A stretch of DNA of 64,000 nucleotides from SHZI01 sp032122615 (GTDB lineage Bacteria; Pseudomonadota; Gammaproteobacteria; Steroidobacterales; GCA-2729495): NCBI GenBank assembly GCA_032122615.1, contig JAQBGF010000009.1, positions 8,539-72,538 on the forward strand. Reading direction: 5' to 3'. The notes under the pieces were generated by a model that was given only the letters and a program-made list of their open reading frames with translations, was not told the origin of the DNA and did no database searches. The position numbers were made by a program, and so were the translations under genes. The stretch's first letter is position 1. Each line of letters begins with the position of its first letter. This document shows positions 26,004-35,121 of this stretch, piece by piece.

Positions 26004-28321
26004 GTCGACGGCGCCACGGCGGCCCGGTCAACTTTCCGCCAGCCCCTGGGCAGCAAACCTCCGCGCTGGCTGCGTGCGCCGGCGTACTCCGCCAGATCGC
26101 CCGGCTTCAGCGTCATCGTGCGCTGATTACTGAACAGCAGCAGCGACTGCCCCGGCTCCAGCACGACGACGGCCACGAGCTTCTCCTCGCCCGCCTTGAA
26201 CTTCCGTGTCGAGATGCCAAAGATCTTGTTGCCCTTGCCTCGTGGCAATTCCGGAAGCTCGGCAGCCGGAAATACCAGCAGCCGGCCTTCGGAACTGACT
26301 GCTGCCACCAGCGCCGTGCCCGGAAACTCTGCACCCGTCACGGGTGACGGAGTGAGTACGTCGCCACCCTCCGGCACACGCAGGCAGGCCTTGCCCGCGC
26401 GATTGCGGGATTGAAGTTCTGCCAGCTTGACGAAGAAACCGTAGCCCGCGTCGCTGGCCACCAGCCAGCGCATATCCGGATCGCCGATCAGCACGCCGCG
26501 AAAACCAGCCCCGGCCGCCGGATTGAGGCGCCCGGTGAGCGGCTCACCCTGGCTGCGGGCGGACGGCAGCGAGTGGGCAGGCAGGCAATAAGCCCTGCCC
26601 GCGCTGTCGAGAAATACGGCTGTCTGAGTGCTCTTGCCGGGCGCGGAACAGAGGTAGCTGTCGCCGGATTTGTAGCTCAGGCCGACCGGGTCAATCTCGT
26701 GACCCTTCGCGGCCCGGACCCAGCCACTGGCCGACAAGATGACCGTCACCGGCTCACTGGTGACCAGGTCAGTCTCGGCAAGCGCCTGGGCGGCATCGCG
26801 TTCGACGATGGCGGTGCGCCGCGAATCCCCGTGCTTTTCGGCCAACGAGAGCAATTCGTCACGGATCAGCGTCATCAGCTTCGCCGCGCTTTTCAAAATC
26901 TGCTGCAGGCTGCCCCGCTCCTTTGCCAGCTCCTTCTGCTCCGCGCGGATCTGGATTTCTTCCAGCTTGGCCAGCTGCCGCAATCTGAGGTTGAGGATTG
27001 ATTCCGCCTGCACATCACTGATCTTGAAGCGCTTGATCAGCACCTCCTTCGGCTTGTCCTCCTTGCGAACTATCCGGATCACCTCGTCAATATTGAGGAA
27101 AGCGATCAGCAGGCCATCGAGGATGTGCAGCCGGTCCTCGACCTTGGCGAGACGGTACTCCAGCCGCCGCTTGACCGTGGCGGTACGAAACTTAAGCCAC
27201 TGGCCGAGCAGCGACTTGAGGTCCCGGACAGCCGGACGGCCATCGAGCCCGATGACATTCAGGTTTACGCGGAGCGTTCGTTCCAGATCCGTGGTCACGA
27301 ACAGGTGGCTCATCAGGGCGTCGATGTCGACATTGCCCGACTTCGGCGTAATCACGAGGCGGGTCGGGTTCTCATGGTCAGATTCGTCGCGCAAGTCGTC
27401 CACGAGCGGCAGCTTTTTAGCCTGCCGCTGGGCTTCGATCTGCTCCAGCACCTTGCTGCCCGAGACCTGGAACGGGAGGTTCGTGACAATGATGTCGTCT
27501 TCGTCACGTTCCCAGGTGGCTCGCAAGCGCAGCGTGCCATTGCCGGTGGCATAGATCTCGTGCAGCTCCTTCCGAGGCGTGACAATTTCGCCGCCGCCTG
27601 GAAAATCGGGGCCCTTGATGTGCTGGCAGAGTTGCTTGAGAGTCGTGTCCGGCTCCTCCAGCAGGCGTACCAGCGCCGTCACCACTTCACGCAGATTGTG
27701 GGGCGGAATGTCGGTGGACATGCCGACAGCGATACCGCTGGTGCCGTTCAGCAGAAGATTGGGCAGCTGGGCCGGGAGCAGCACAGGCTCCTGCAGCGTG
27801 CCGTCGAAATTTGGCGACCACTCGACCGTGCCCTGATCAAGTTCGTCGAGCAGCGTCGCCGCGTAGGGCGTCAACCGTGCCTCTGTGTAGCGCATGGCCG
27901 CAAAGGATTTCGGGTCGTCGGCAGAGCCCCAGTTCCCCTGCCCGTCGACAATGGGGTAGCGGTAGGCAAAGGCCTGGCCCATGTGCACCATGGCCTCGTA
28001 GCACGCGGAGTCGCCGTGCGGGTGGAACTTGCCGATGACGTCACCGACCGTGCGCGCCGACTTCTTGTGCTTGGTGGCAGCCAGCAGGCCGAGCTCGCTC
28101 ATGGCGTAGATGATGCGGCGCTGAACAGGCTTCAGCCCGTCCCCGATGTGCGGTAGCGCGCGATCGAGAATGACGTACATCGAGTAGTCGAGGTACGCCT
28201 TCTCGGCAAAGTCCCGCAGTGGCACCTTTTCGACCGTATCGAACTGCAGCCGGTTCTGAAGCGCCGCCGTCGCGGCGCTCTTCCTGGCCGATTTTGACGA
28301 TGATGATTTACGGGTACCCAT
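26000..28321 (-). CDS. parC: DNA topoisomerase IV subunit A
   Basis: Breakage-reunion subunit that decatenates replicated chromosomes with ParE. 773 residues. The catalytic Tyr is in AAMRYTEARL. The quinolone-resistance region reads HPHGDSACYEA, with the Ser and Glu of susceptible ParC proteins. A Lys/Ser-rich N-terminal extension of about 25 residues precedes the conserved FDTVEKVPLRDFAEKAYLDY. ParC rather than GyrA is supported by the shorter C-terminal domain and by parE five bases upstream. Confidence 0.95.
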   Translation of the reverse strand: MGTRKSSSSKSARKSAATAALQNRLQFDTVEKVPLRDFAEKAYLDYSMYVILDRALPHIGDGLKPVQRRIIYAMSELGLLAATKHKKSARTVGDVIGKFHPHGDSACYEAMVHMGQAFAYRYPIVDGQGNWGSADDPKSFAAMRYTEARLTPYAATLLDELDQGTVEWSPNFDGTLQEPVLLPAQLPNLLLNGTSGIAVGMSTDIPPHNLREVVTALVRLLEEPDTTLKQLCQHIKGPDFPGGGEIVTPRKELHEIYATGNGTLRLRATWERDEDDIIVTNLPFQVSGSKVLEQIEAQRQAKKLPLVDDLRDESDHENPTRLVITPKSGNVDIDALMSHLFVTTDLERTLRVNLNVIGLDGRPAVRDLKSLLGQWLKFRTATVKRRLEYRLAKVEDRLHILDGLLIAFLNIDEVIRIVRKEDKPKEVLIKRFKISDVQAESILNLRLRQLAKLEEIQIRAEQKELAKERGSLQQILKSAAKLMTLIRDELLSLAEKHGDSRRTAIVERDAAQALAETDLVTSEPVTVILSASGWVRAAKGHEIDPVGLSYKSGDSYLCSAPGKSTQTAVFLDSAGRAYCLPAHSLPSARSQGEPLTGRLNPAAGAGFRGVLIGDPDMRWLVASDAGYGFFVKLAELQSRNRAGKACLRVPEGGDVLTPSPVTGAEFPGTALVAAVSSEGRLLVFPAAELPELPRGKGNKIFGISTRKFKAGEEKLVAVVVLEPGQSLLLFSNQRTMTLKPGDLAEYAGARSQRGGLLPRGWRKVDRAAVAPST

Positions 28322-28326
28322 GCGCG

Positions 28327-30213
28327 TCAGACTTCGGCCAGGTTGCCCTTGGCTTCCAGCCAGCTTCGGCGGTCACCCGAGCGCTTCTTTGCCAGGAGCA
28401 TGTCGAGGAGCTGATTGGTGTCGTCGGCTGCATCAATCGTCAGCTGCACGAGTCGGCGGGAATCCGGCAGCATGGTCGTTTCCCGTAACTGGAGCGGGTT
28501 CATTTCACCAAGCCCCTTGAAGCGCATTACCGATGGCTTGGTCCGCACTCCTTCAGCCGCCAGACGATCAAGGACGCCCTGTCGCTCCGCCTCATCGAGT
28601 GCGTAATACACGTCCTTGCCGACGTCGATGCGGAACAACGGCGGCATTGCGACATACACGTGGCCAGCCCGAACGAGCTCTCGAAAGTGGCGCACGAACA
28701 GCGCGCAGATCAGCGTGGCGATGTGCAGACCATCGGAATCGGCGTCCGCGAGAATGCAGATCTTGTGGTAGCGCAGGCCGGTGAGGTCAGCGTTGCCGGG
28801 TTCGGCGCCCACGGCAAGGCTGATATTGCTGATCTCCTGGGAAGCCAGCAACTCGCTCTGATCAACTTCCCAGGTGTTCAGGATTTTCCCGCGCAGCGGC
28901 AGCACCGCCTGGAACTCCCGGTCCCGGGCCTGTTTCGCGGAGCCCCCGGCGGAATCACCCTCCACCAGGAACACCTCACAGCGCTCGGGGTCGGTGCTGC
29001 TGCAGTCCGCCAGCTTGCCGGGCAGGACGGGACCGCTCGTGATCTTTTTGCGAACGACAACCTTCGCCGCCTTGGAGCGGCGCTGGGCGGCCAGGATGGC
29101 GCGCTCGGCGATCTGGTCTCCCGCCTCGGTGTGCCGATTGAGCCACAACGAGAAGGAATCCTTCGCGACGCCACCGACAAATGCAGCACATTCGCGCGAA
29201 CTGAGCCGCTCCTTGGTCTGCCCGGAAAACTGGGGCTCCTGCATCTTGACGGAGAGCACGTACTGTAAACCGTCCCAGATATCGTCCGGTGCCAGCTTGA
29301 CGCCGCGCGGCAGGAGGTTGCGGAACTCACAGTAGTCGCGCAGCGCATCCGTGAGACCGGTGCGCAGACCACCGACGTGCGTGCCGCCCTGGGAAGTCGG
29401 AATCAGGTTGACGTAGGACTCATTGATGGCCGGGATATCGGTATCGGCCCAGGTAATGGCCCACTCGACCTCCTCGCGCTCACTCTTGAGGCTGGCTGAG
29501 TACGGCGGGCTCGGGATGAGTTCGGCATCCGGCAGGCTTTCAGCAAGGTACTGCGCCAGCCCACCCTCGTACAGCCACTCGAACTTCTGCGGAGGCTTCT
29601 CGACCTCAAATCGGATCCGCAACCCCGGACAGAGCACCGCTTTCGCCCGGAGTGCGTGGCTTAAGTCATTGACGGAAAACTTGTCGGAGTCGAAGAATTT
29701 CGGATCCGGCCAGAACCGCAGCGTGGTGCCGGTATTGGCCTTGCCAACGGTTCCGACCTCGTCCAGCTTGCCCACGCGCTCACCGTTGCGGAAGCTCATG
29801 TTGTATTCATGACCGTTCCGCCGGATCCACACCTCGAGATTCTTCGACAGGGCATTGACCACCGATACGCCAACGCCGTGCAAGCCGCCCGCGTACTGGT
29901 AGTTGTTGTTGTTGAACTTGCCGCCCGCGTGCAGCCGGGTCAGGATCAGTTCCACCCCGGGAATCTTCTCGACGGGATGTTTGTCTACCGGCATGCCGCG
30001 GCCGTCGTCCGCCACTTCCAGCGAACCGTCAGCGAATAATTTCACGTCGATACGCTTGCAGTGCCCGGCAAGAGCCTCGTCCACGCTGTTGTCGATCACC
30101 TCGTGGGCAAGATGATTCGGCCGGCTCGTGTCGGTATACATGCCCGGCCGGCGACGTACAGGATCAAGGCCGCTTAAGACCTCGATGTCAGCAGCTTCGT
30201 AACGGGTAGCCAT
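28327..30213 (-). CDS. parE: DNA topoisomerase IV subunit B
   Basis: ATPase subunit of topoisomerase IV. 628 residues. GHKL ATP site: EVIDNSVDEALAG, DDGRGMPVD and GLHGVGVSVVNALS. TOPRIM: EGDSAGGSAKQARDR and DADSDGLHI. The C-terminal AKKRSGDRRSWLEAKGN is typical of ParE. Begins 142 bases after the DUF3501 stop, so it probably has its own promoter. Confidence 0.96.
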   Translation of the reverse strand: MATRYEAADIEVLSGLDPVRRRPGMYTDTSRPNHLAHEVIDNSVDEALAGHCKRIDVKLFADGSLEVADDGRGMPVDKHPVEKIPGVELILTRLHAGGKFNNNNYQYAGGLHGVGVSVVNALSKNLEVWIRRNGHEYNMSFRNGERVGKLDEVGTVGKANTGTTLRFWPDPKFFDSDKFSVNDLSHALRAKAVLCPGLRIRFEVEKPPQKFEWLYEGGLAQYLAESLPDAELIPSPPYSASLKSEREEVEWAITWADTDIPAINESYVNLIPTSQGGTHVGGLRTGLTDALRDYCEFRNLLPRGVKLAPDDIWDGLQYVLSVKMQEPQFSGQTKERLSSRECAAFVGGVAKDSFSLWLNRHTEAGDQIAERAILAAQRRSKAAKVVVRKKITSGPVLPGKLADCSSTDPERCEVFLVEGDSAGGSAKQARDREFQAVLPLRGKILNTWEVDQSELLASQEISNISLAVGAEPGNADLTGLRYHKICILADADSDGLHIATLICALFVRHFRELVRAGHVYVAMPPLFRIDVGKDVYYALDEAERQGVLDRLAAEGVRTKPSVMRFKGLGEMNPLQLRETTMLPDSRRLVQLTIDAADDTNQLLDMLLAKKRSGDRRSWLEAKGNLAEV

Positions 30214-30355
30214 CAGAATTCAGGAACGATCCAGCGACGCACACAACAACGGACGGAATCTTAGAGTACCCGCTGGATTAAGCAAGAACAGGAATGCAAG
30301 GGACCTCGGACTGGAAGTCCGGACCGTAATTCCGGGACGGATTCAGGCCCGCTTT

Positions 30356-30940
30356 TCAGGCCAGATCGGCAATCAGGGATTCGCGCAGGATTTCCGGAAT
30401 GGCCTTGACGTGCACCGTCAGCTCCGGATGGCCGACCCCGGCCGACACCCCGGTTCCCGCGTGAAGTGCCTCGATCGCAGCAGGGGGCAACTCGAAACGC
30501 AGGAAATGCACGGCTGATGTCTTGCTGTCGTTGGCCCGCTCCATGTCCTCGTCGGGAATGGCAAACACCGGCTCCTGATCCCCGACGCGCACCCACACCC
30601 GGTCCTCGATGCCCCGCAACCGGGCGAGCGCATCGCGCCGTTCTTCCTCGTCGGGGTACTCGATGAGCATCGTGGCCTTCCAGTTGCTGCCGTCAGGAAT
30701 CAGCGGGTTGTAAGTCTCAAGTTCCGCACGAATACCGTCTGGCTCGAAGATGCGCTCGGCGCGCAACATCTCCTGAACCTGATAGTGCATCGTCAGACGG
30801 TCTTCGAAGCTCAGCGTGACGTGCTCGCCGAGCGCGAGTCGCCGGTGGGCCTTGTGCTCGATGACCCGGTCACGAAACTCGGGGCGCACCGTAGCGTAGG
30901 CCTCGAGGGGGTACAGGTCGGCCAGAGTGAGCTTGTCCAT
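30356..30940 (-). CDS. DUF3501 family protein
   Basis: 194-residue soluble protein of unknown function, starting MDKLTLADLYPLEAYATVR. The family is regularly found with a rubrerythrin and a GlpC/heterodisulfide-reductase-like Fe-S protein, as here, where it is the last gene (32 bases after the Fe-S gene). No Cys residue or metal motif is visible. A role in peroxide or iron-sulfur stress is inferred from context only. Confidence 0.85.
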   Translation of the reverse strand: MDKLTLADLYPLEAYATVRPEFRDRVIEHKAHRRLALGEHVTLSFEDRLTMHYQVQEMLRAERIFEPDGIRAELETYNPLIPDGSNWKATMLIEYPDEEERRDALARLRGIEDRVWVRVGDQEPVFAIPDEDMERANDSKTSAVHFLRFELPPAAIEALHAGTGVSAGVGHPELTVHVKAIPEILRESLIADLA

Positions 30941-30972
30941 GCTGCGATTCCGCGGTGGCGTCTTGCCGGGCG

Positions 30973-32301
30973 TCAGATGCCGTAAGCCTGACGTAGCAGT
31001 TCAATGGGTTGCGCGTGGGCGCTGCGATTGGCGAGGCCCGCGATCTGCGCCCCCGCCATGGGGCAATCGCTGCAGAAATGGTCGGCCCCGCTGGCCTCGA
31101 CCTGCTCCGCCACCGGCGTCGCGATCTTTATCGATGCCGCGCGAAACTCTGTCTTCACGCCGTAGGTCCCGTCGTGGCCGGAACACCGCTCGATCGGATC
31201 AACCGTGGTACCAGGCACGAGTTGCAGCACATCGCGCGTTTTCAGGCCGATGTTCTGAACTCGCAGGTGACACGGCACGTGGTAGGACACCTTCCCCAGC
31301 GAGGTCGCAAAGTCGGTGCGCAGCTTGCCGCCCTTGTGGCGCAGATGCAGATAATTGAAAGGATCGAAAAAGGCCTTCCCCACCGCCTGCACCTGCTCGT
31401 CATCGGGAAACATCAGCGGCAGTTCCTGCTTGAACATGAGCACGCACGACGGCACGGGAGCCACGATGTCCCAGCCCTCGGCCACCCATTTTGCAAGCTC
31501 GGGCACGTTGGCTTCCTTGGCCTTCGCGACCGAATCGAGATCTCCCAGCTCCAGTTTGGGCATGCCGCAGCATTGCTCGGAACCCGCCAGCTGCACGGTG
31601 ATCCCGTTGTGGCGAAACACGGCCACGAGATCCTCGACCATGGCGGGCAGGTTCCGGTTGCCGTAACACGTCGTGTAGACAATGACTTGGCCGCGGGTGC
31701 CGTTCACGGCTTCCACGGCCTTAACAGGCGGCGCCTGACGGGCAAGGCGCTTGCGTGCCGTGTCGCTTTCATACCGCGGGAGCGGTGCATCGCGGGCCAC
31801 ACCCAGGACCTTTTCGAGCAGCAGGCGCCCGGCCTGGTTCTCGTTGAACGCGTTCACGACTTCTGAAATCACCGGGATACCGGCGATGCTGCCCACCTGG
31901 TCGGTGGCTGACAGGATCCGGCTGCGCAGCGGCGCACCCTCTTCCTTGAATCGCACCGCCTTGGCACGAAGCATCAGATGCGGGAAGTCGACATTGAATG
32001 GATGCGGCGGTACGTACGGGCACTTCGACATGTAGCACATGTCACAGAGGTAGCAATGATCGACGACCTCGCCAAATGCCGTCTTGGGCACCCCGTCCAC
32101 TTCACCGGTGGGCGATTCATCCACCGCATCGAACAGGGTTGGAAAGGCATTGCACAGACTGAAGCAGCGGCGACAGCCGTGACAGATGTCGAAGACGCGT
32201 TCCATCTCCTGCTCCAGGGCCTCCCTGCTCCAGAAGTCCGGGGATTGCCAGTCGAGCGGGTGGCGAGTCGGTGCGTCGAGGCTGCCTTCGCGTGTGGCCA
32301 T
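30973..32301 (-). CDS. Fe-S oxidoreductase, GlpC/heterodisulfide reductase-like
   Basis: 442 residues. Two ferredoxin-type 4Fe-4S motifs near the N-terminus: Cys 40, 43, 46 and 50 (CHGCRRCFSLC) and Cys 83, 86, 89 and 94 (CYLCDMCYMSKC). Two Cys-rich CCG-type domains follow, with SEQCCGMPK complete and the second reduced to RCSGHDGTYG. No transmembrane segment. Such proteins pass electrons between quinol or thiol donors and a partner; here the partner is probably the rubrerythrin encoded 92 bases upstream. The exact donor is unknown. Confidence 0.85.
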   Translation of the reverse strand: MATREGSLDAPTRHPLDWQSPDFWSREALEQEMERVFDICHGCRRCFSLCNAFPTLFDAVDESPTGEVDGVPKTAFGEVVDHCYLCDMCYMSKCPYVPPHPFNVDFPHLMLRAKAVRFKEEGAPLRSRILSATDQVGSIAGIPVISEVVNAFNENQAGRLLLEKVLGVARDAPLPRYESDTARKRLARQAPPVKAVEAVNGTRGQVIVYTTCYGNRNLPAMVEDLVAVFRHNGITVQLAGSEQCCGMPKLELGDLDSVAKAKEANVPELAKWVAEGWDIVAPVPSCVLMFKQELPLMFPDDEQVQAVGKAFFDPFNYLHLRHKGGKLRTDFATSLGKVSYHVPCHLRVQNIGLKTRDVLQLVPGTTVDPIERCSGHDGTYGVKTEFRAASIKIATPVAEQVEASGADHFCSDCPMAGAQIAGLANRSAHAQPIELLRQAYGI

Positions 32302-32393
32302 GTCGCTTTCGTTACCGTTGAGAGGGAAGCGCGCAAGCGGATAAGCCGGCCAACGGCCCGTCAGAGCCGCCGGCCGGGAATTTCAGCAACGAC

Positions 32394-32813
32394 TTAATTG
32401 CCGAGCGTATCCAGCGCCTTTTGGAAGCGATTGGCATGCGAGCGCTCAGCCTTGGCCAGGGTCTCGAACCAGTCCGCGACTTCCTTGAAACCCTCGTCGC
32501 GAGCCGCCTTGGCCATGCCCGGGTACATGTCGGTGTACTCGTGCGTTTCGCCGGCGATCGCGGCCTTGAGGTTATCCGCCGTCGGGCCGATCGGCAGGCC
32601 GGTGGCAGGATCACCCACGTCCTTCAGGTAGTCCAGGTGCCCGTGCGCGTGACCGGTCTCGCCTTCCGCCGTGGAGCGAAAGACCGCCGCCACGTCGTTG
32701 TACCCTTCGACGTCCGCTTTCGCCGCAAAATACAGGTACCGGCGATTCGCCTGGGACTCGCCTGCGAATGCCGCCTTCAGATTGCCTTCGGTCTTGCTGC
32801 CCTTTAAAGCCAC
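32394..32813 (-). CDS. Rubrerythrin-type diiron protein without rubredoxin domain
   Basis: 139-residue ferritin-like four-helix protein. Diiron ligands are in the helices GNLKAAFAGESQANRRY, STAEGETGHAHGH, AAIAGETHEYTDMYPG and ETLAKAERSHANRF. The rubredoxin Cys4 domain of classical rubrerythrin is absent, so electrons must come from elsewhere, plausibly from the downstream Fe-S protein. Function by family: reduction of hydrogen peroxide. Starts at GTG 32813 with a strong AGGAGG six bases ahead, and has a well-defined promoter with an overlapping palindrome. Confidence 0.92.
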   Translation of the reverse strand: MALKGSKTEGNLKAAFAGESQANRRYLYFAAKADVEGYNDVAAVFRSTAEGETGHAHGHLDYLKDVGDPATGLPIGPTADNLKAAIAGETHEYTDMYPGMAKAARDEGFKEVADWFETLAKAERSHANRFQKALDTLGN

Positions 32814-32832
32814 TTGAATCCTCCTTGTAGAG

Positions 32833-32849
32833 TTTAGACTTGGTCTAAA
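32833..32849. promoter_or_regulatory. Palindromic operator candidate of the rubrerythrin operon
   Basis: Perfect inverted repeat TTTAGAC-N3-GTCTAAA. It overlaps the first two bases of the -10 box and the expected transcription start, so a bound protein would repress. The 7-3-7 layout resembles operators of the Fur superfamily (Irr iron-control elements, PerR); an Rrf2-type factor is also possible. No regulator gene is adjacent. Confidence 0.65.
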
Positions 32850-32877
32850 TATAGGAAGTCGGGTGTGATGCTGTCAA
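32848..32877 (-). promoter_or_regulatory. Sigma70-type promoter of the rubrerythrin operon
   Basis: On the minus strand a perfect -35 TTGACA (32872-32877) and a -10 TATATT (32848-32853) are separated by 18 bases. The predicted start lies about 28 bases before the GTG codon. Confidence 0.7.
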
Positions 32878-32968
32878 CCTCGGGGGCTTGTCGGCAATCG
32901 GTTTGACCGGCTTGCTGCCCTGTGCAAGTCTCGCTCACCGCAGCAGTTAACCGCCACCCGGGAATCGG

Positions 32969-33241
32969 ATGAACACACCGCGTCATAAACCATCGGCCAA
33001 GGGCGTCGACCTTGAGAAGAGCCTGGCAGACCTGGAGGCCATCGTCGAACAACTGGAGTCCGGCGACCTGCCTCTCGAAAGGTCCCTGAAGGAGTTTGAG
33101 CGCGGCGTGCGCCTGAGTCGCGAGTGCCAGGGCGCGCTTAAAGACGCCGAGCAGCGCGTACAGGTCCTGATGGGCGACGAACTCCAGGACTTTAGTAACG
33201 CCGGGGATGAACACGACGACGAAGACAAACAGGACCCCTAA
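32969..33241 (+). CDS. xseB: Exodeoxyribonuclease VII small subunit
   Basis: 90 residues with the XseB core LEKSLADLEAIVEQLESGDLPLE and FERGVRLSRECQGAL. Partner of XseA in single-strand exonuclease VII. In many proteobacteria xseB is followed by ispA and dxs; here it stands alone, with a convergent kinase gene 45 bases downstream. The acidic tail (DEHDDEDKQ) is common in the family. Confidence 0.92.
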   Translation: MNTPRHKPSAKGVDLEKSLADLEAIVEQLESGDLPLERSLKEFERGVRLSRECQGALKDAEQRVQVLMGDELQDFSNAGDEHDDEDKQDP

Positions 33242-33286
33242 GCCCGCCAGGAAGCGGCGGCGAAGCCGCAGTCACCCTTGAGGCAA

Positions 33287-34603
33287 TCAGGAAGCCGGCG
33301 GCGCGCTGACTCCCTGGAGACGACGAATCAGGGTGCGCAAGAAGACCTTGTTGAAGCGCAGCTGGCATTCGGTCGAGACCTGCTCAAGCATCGTGGAGGT
33401 TACCGACAGCACGGTGACGGCCTCCCTGGCGCGAAAGCTGGCCGTACTCCGGGCTCCGGAAACGTACCCGGTCTCCCCGAAACAGTCGCCTTCGCGCAGG
33501 TTACCGAGCGCCCTGCCGGTGCTTTCTACGGTGACTTCACCGGTGACGATCACGTAGAAGCGATCATCGGCTGTACCCTCCCGAACGATTTCGTCAGTCG
33601 CCGAGTACTCCCGCCATTCACTCGCACGGAGCAGTTCGCGAATCTCGGTTTGCGAGAAGTCGTGGAAGAAGGACAAGCGGCGGAGGACGTCGAAATGCTC
33701 CTGCCGGTCGATAGCGTCCGACTGCCCCTTGAGCTGGTGGTAAACGCGCGTCAGGCTGGCACCGAAATCCATCCCGCTGGTATAGCGCTTCGCCGGATCC
33801 TTCTGGAGGGCGGTCGAGACAATCTCCTCGAGCTCCTCGGGCGCCCCAAGACGCAGTGTGTGAATAGGCGGCGGCGTTGAGTAGACGATCTGGTTGAGAA
33901 GCTTGGAAAGTGAACTGGCGCGAAACGGCCGGAAGCCGGTCAGCAGTTCGTACATTACGGCGCCGAGCGAGTACAGGTCTGACGTGGGCGTCAGGTCGTT
34001 ACCCTGCACCTGTTCCGGCGACATGTAGCTCGGGGATCCGGCAATACCCTCAATCTTGGAGATGTCGGAATCCCGGAGGATGGCAATTCCGAAGTCGATA
34101 ATTCGCACGTCATTGTCGTTCGTCAGCATGATGTTGCTGGGCTTGATGTCGCGATGGATGACGCCCCGCTTGTGCGCGTAGTGCAGCGCCTTCGCGCATT
34201 TGTAGATGATCTTCACGACGTCCTCGACGTGAAGCAGGTTGTCGGGTCGACAGTAGGCCTCCAGGGTACGGGCCCGCTGTACATGCTCCATCACGACGTA
34301 GTACTTGCCCTCCTCCTCGCCGGCATCAAGGATCGGCAGGATGTTCGGGTGCTGGAGCATCCCGACCATGTGGGCTTCGTTGAAGAACATCTTGCGGGCG
34401 ATCTTGGCCCGCGACGGATCGTCGTCAGCGGCGATCGTGTAGACCTTGATCGCCACGTCGCGACGAAAATACGGATCGTGCGAGAGATAGACGGAACCAG
34501 TAGTGCCCCGGCCGACCTCGTTGATAATGAGGTACTTGCCGATTTTCTTCGGCACGTCGACTGCGGCGGCAGGGGCGGCGCTCGGAGTCGTGTGCTGAAC
34601 CAT
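33287..34603 (-). CDS. Serine/threonine protein kinase with C-terminal cyclic-nucleotide-binding domain
   Basis: 438 residues. Hanks kinase domain about 20-285: Gly-loop VGRGTTGSVYLS, Lys in VAIKVY, HRDIKPSNIML, DFGIA, GSPSYMSPEQ. A cNMP-binding beta-barrel follows, about 305-420: FFHDFSQTEIRELL, IVREGTADDRFYVIVTGEV, phosphate-cassette-like GDCFGETGYVSGARSTAS. The cassette retains GE and an Arg, so a cyclic nucleotide or another ligand could regulate the kinase. No transmembrane segment. Last gene of the glyA-rib-nusB-thiL-pgpA run, 20 bases after pgpA. Substrate unknown. Confidence 0.9.
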   Translation of the reverse strand: MVQHTTPSAAPAAAVDVPKKIGKYLIINEVGRGTTGSVYLSHDPYFRRDVAIKVYTIAADDDPSRAKIARKMFFNEAHMVGMLQHPNILPILDAGEEEGKYYVVMEHVQRARTLEAYCRPDNLLHVEDVVKIIYKCAKALHYAHKRGVIHRDIKPSNIMLTNDNDVRIIDFGIAILRDSDISKIEGIAGSPSYMSPEQVQGNDLTPTSDLYSLGAVMYELLTGFRPFRASSLSKLLNQIVYSTPPPIHTLRLGAPEELEEIVSTALQKDPAKRYTSGMDFGASLTRVYHQLKGQSDAIDRQEHFDVLRRLSFFHDFSQTEIRELLRASEWREYSATDEIVREGTADDRFYVIVTGEVTVESTGRALGNLREGDCFGETGYVSGARSTASFRAREAVTVLSVTSTMLEQVSTECQLRFNKVFLRTLIRRLQGVSAPPAS

Positions 34604-34623
34604 GCGGCGGGAACCTGATCGGG

Positions 34624-35121
34624 CTAGAAAAGCGGCAGCAGCATCGCTCCCCTGACGACCAACGCCGCGTAAACAGCCGCCAGAACATCATCGAGCATAA
34701 TGCCCAGCCCGCCGGGTATTCTGTGATCAGCCTCGCGAATCGGCCAGGGCTTGACCACATCGAAGAGGCGGAACAGCAGGAATGCCGTCAGCGTCCAACC
34801 CGCCGTCCGGGGTGTGATGCACAGCACGAGCAACATCGCGACGATTTCATCGAGCACGATGCCGCCGTGATCGTGCACACCGAGACGGCGGGCACTGATG
34901 TCGCAGATCACACAACCGATGACGAAGGCTGCGGCCAATGCGGCCAGCGCAACGCCGAGAGGCAGTGGCGGAACCAGCCAGAAGATTCCGACCGCCAGCA
35001 ATGAGCCCCAGGTGCCGGGCGCCAGCGGCAAGAGTCCTGCGCCCAGGCCAAATGCCAGCCAGTGCACGGGGTCACGAAGCACTTGTCGCGTCAGGTCAGG
35101 AAGCACGGGTCCGGATGCCAT
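34624..35121 (-). CDS. pgpA: Phosphatidylglycerophosphatase A
   Basis: Membrane phosphatase producing phosphatidylglycerol from its phosphate. 165 residues. Family segments: LAFGLGAGLLPLAPGTWGSL, DDHGGIVLDEIVAML-type motif (VHDHGGIVLDEIV) and the C-terminal GGLGIMLDDVLAAVYA. Several hydrophobic helices. ATG 35121 overlaps the thiL stop by one base, and the thiL-pgpA pair is standard. An open frame continues upstream but is not coding. Confidence 0.93.
   Translation of the reverse strand: MASGPVLPDLTRQVLRDPVHWLAFGLGAGLLPLAPGTWGSLLAVGIFWLVPPLPLGVALAALAAAFVIGCVICDISARRLGVHDHGGIVLDEIVAMLLVLCITPRTAGWTLTAFLLFRLFDVVKPWPIREADHRIPGGLGIMLDDVLAAVYAALVVRGAMLLPLF

Noticed and set aside
33250..33270. Hairpin GCGGC/GCCGC between xseB and the kinase
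   Set aside because: Short stem without T-run; not enough to call a terminator.
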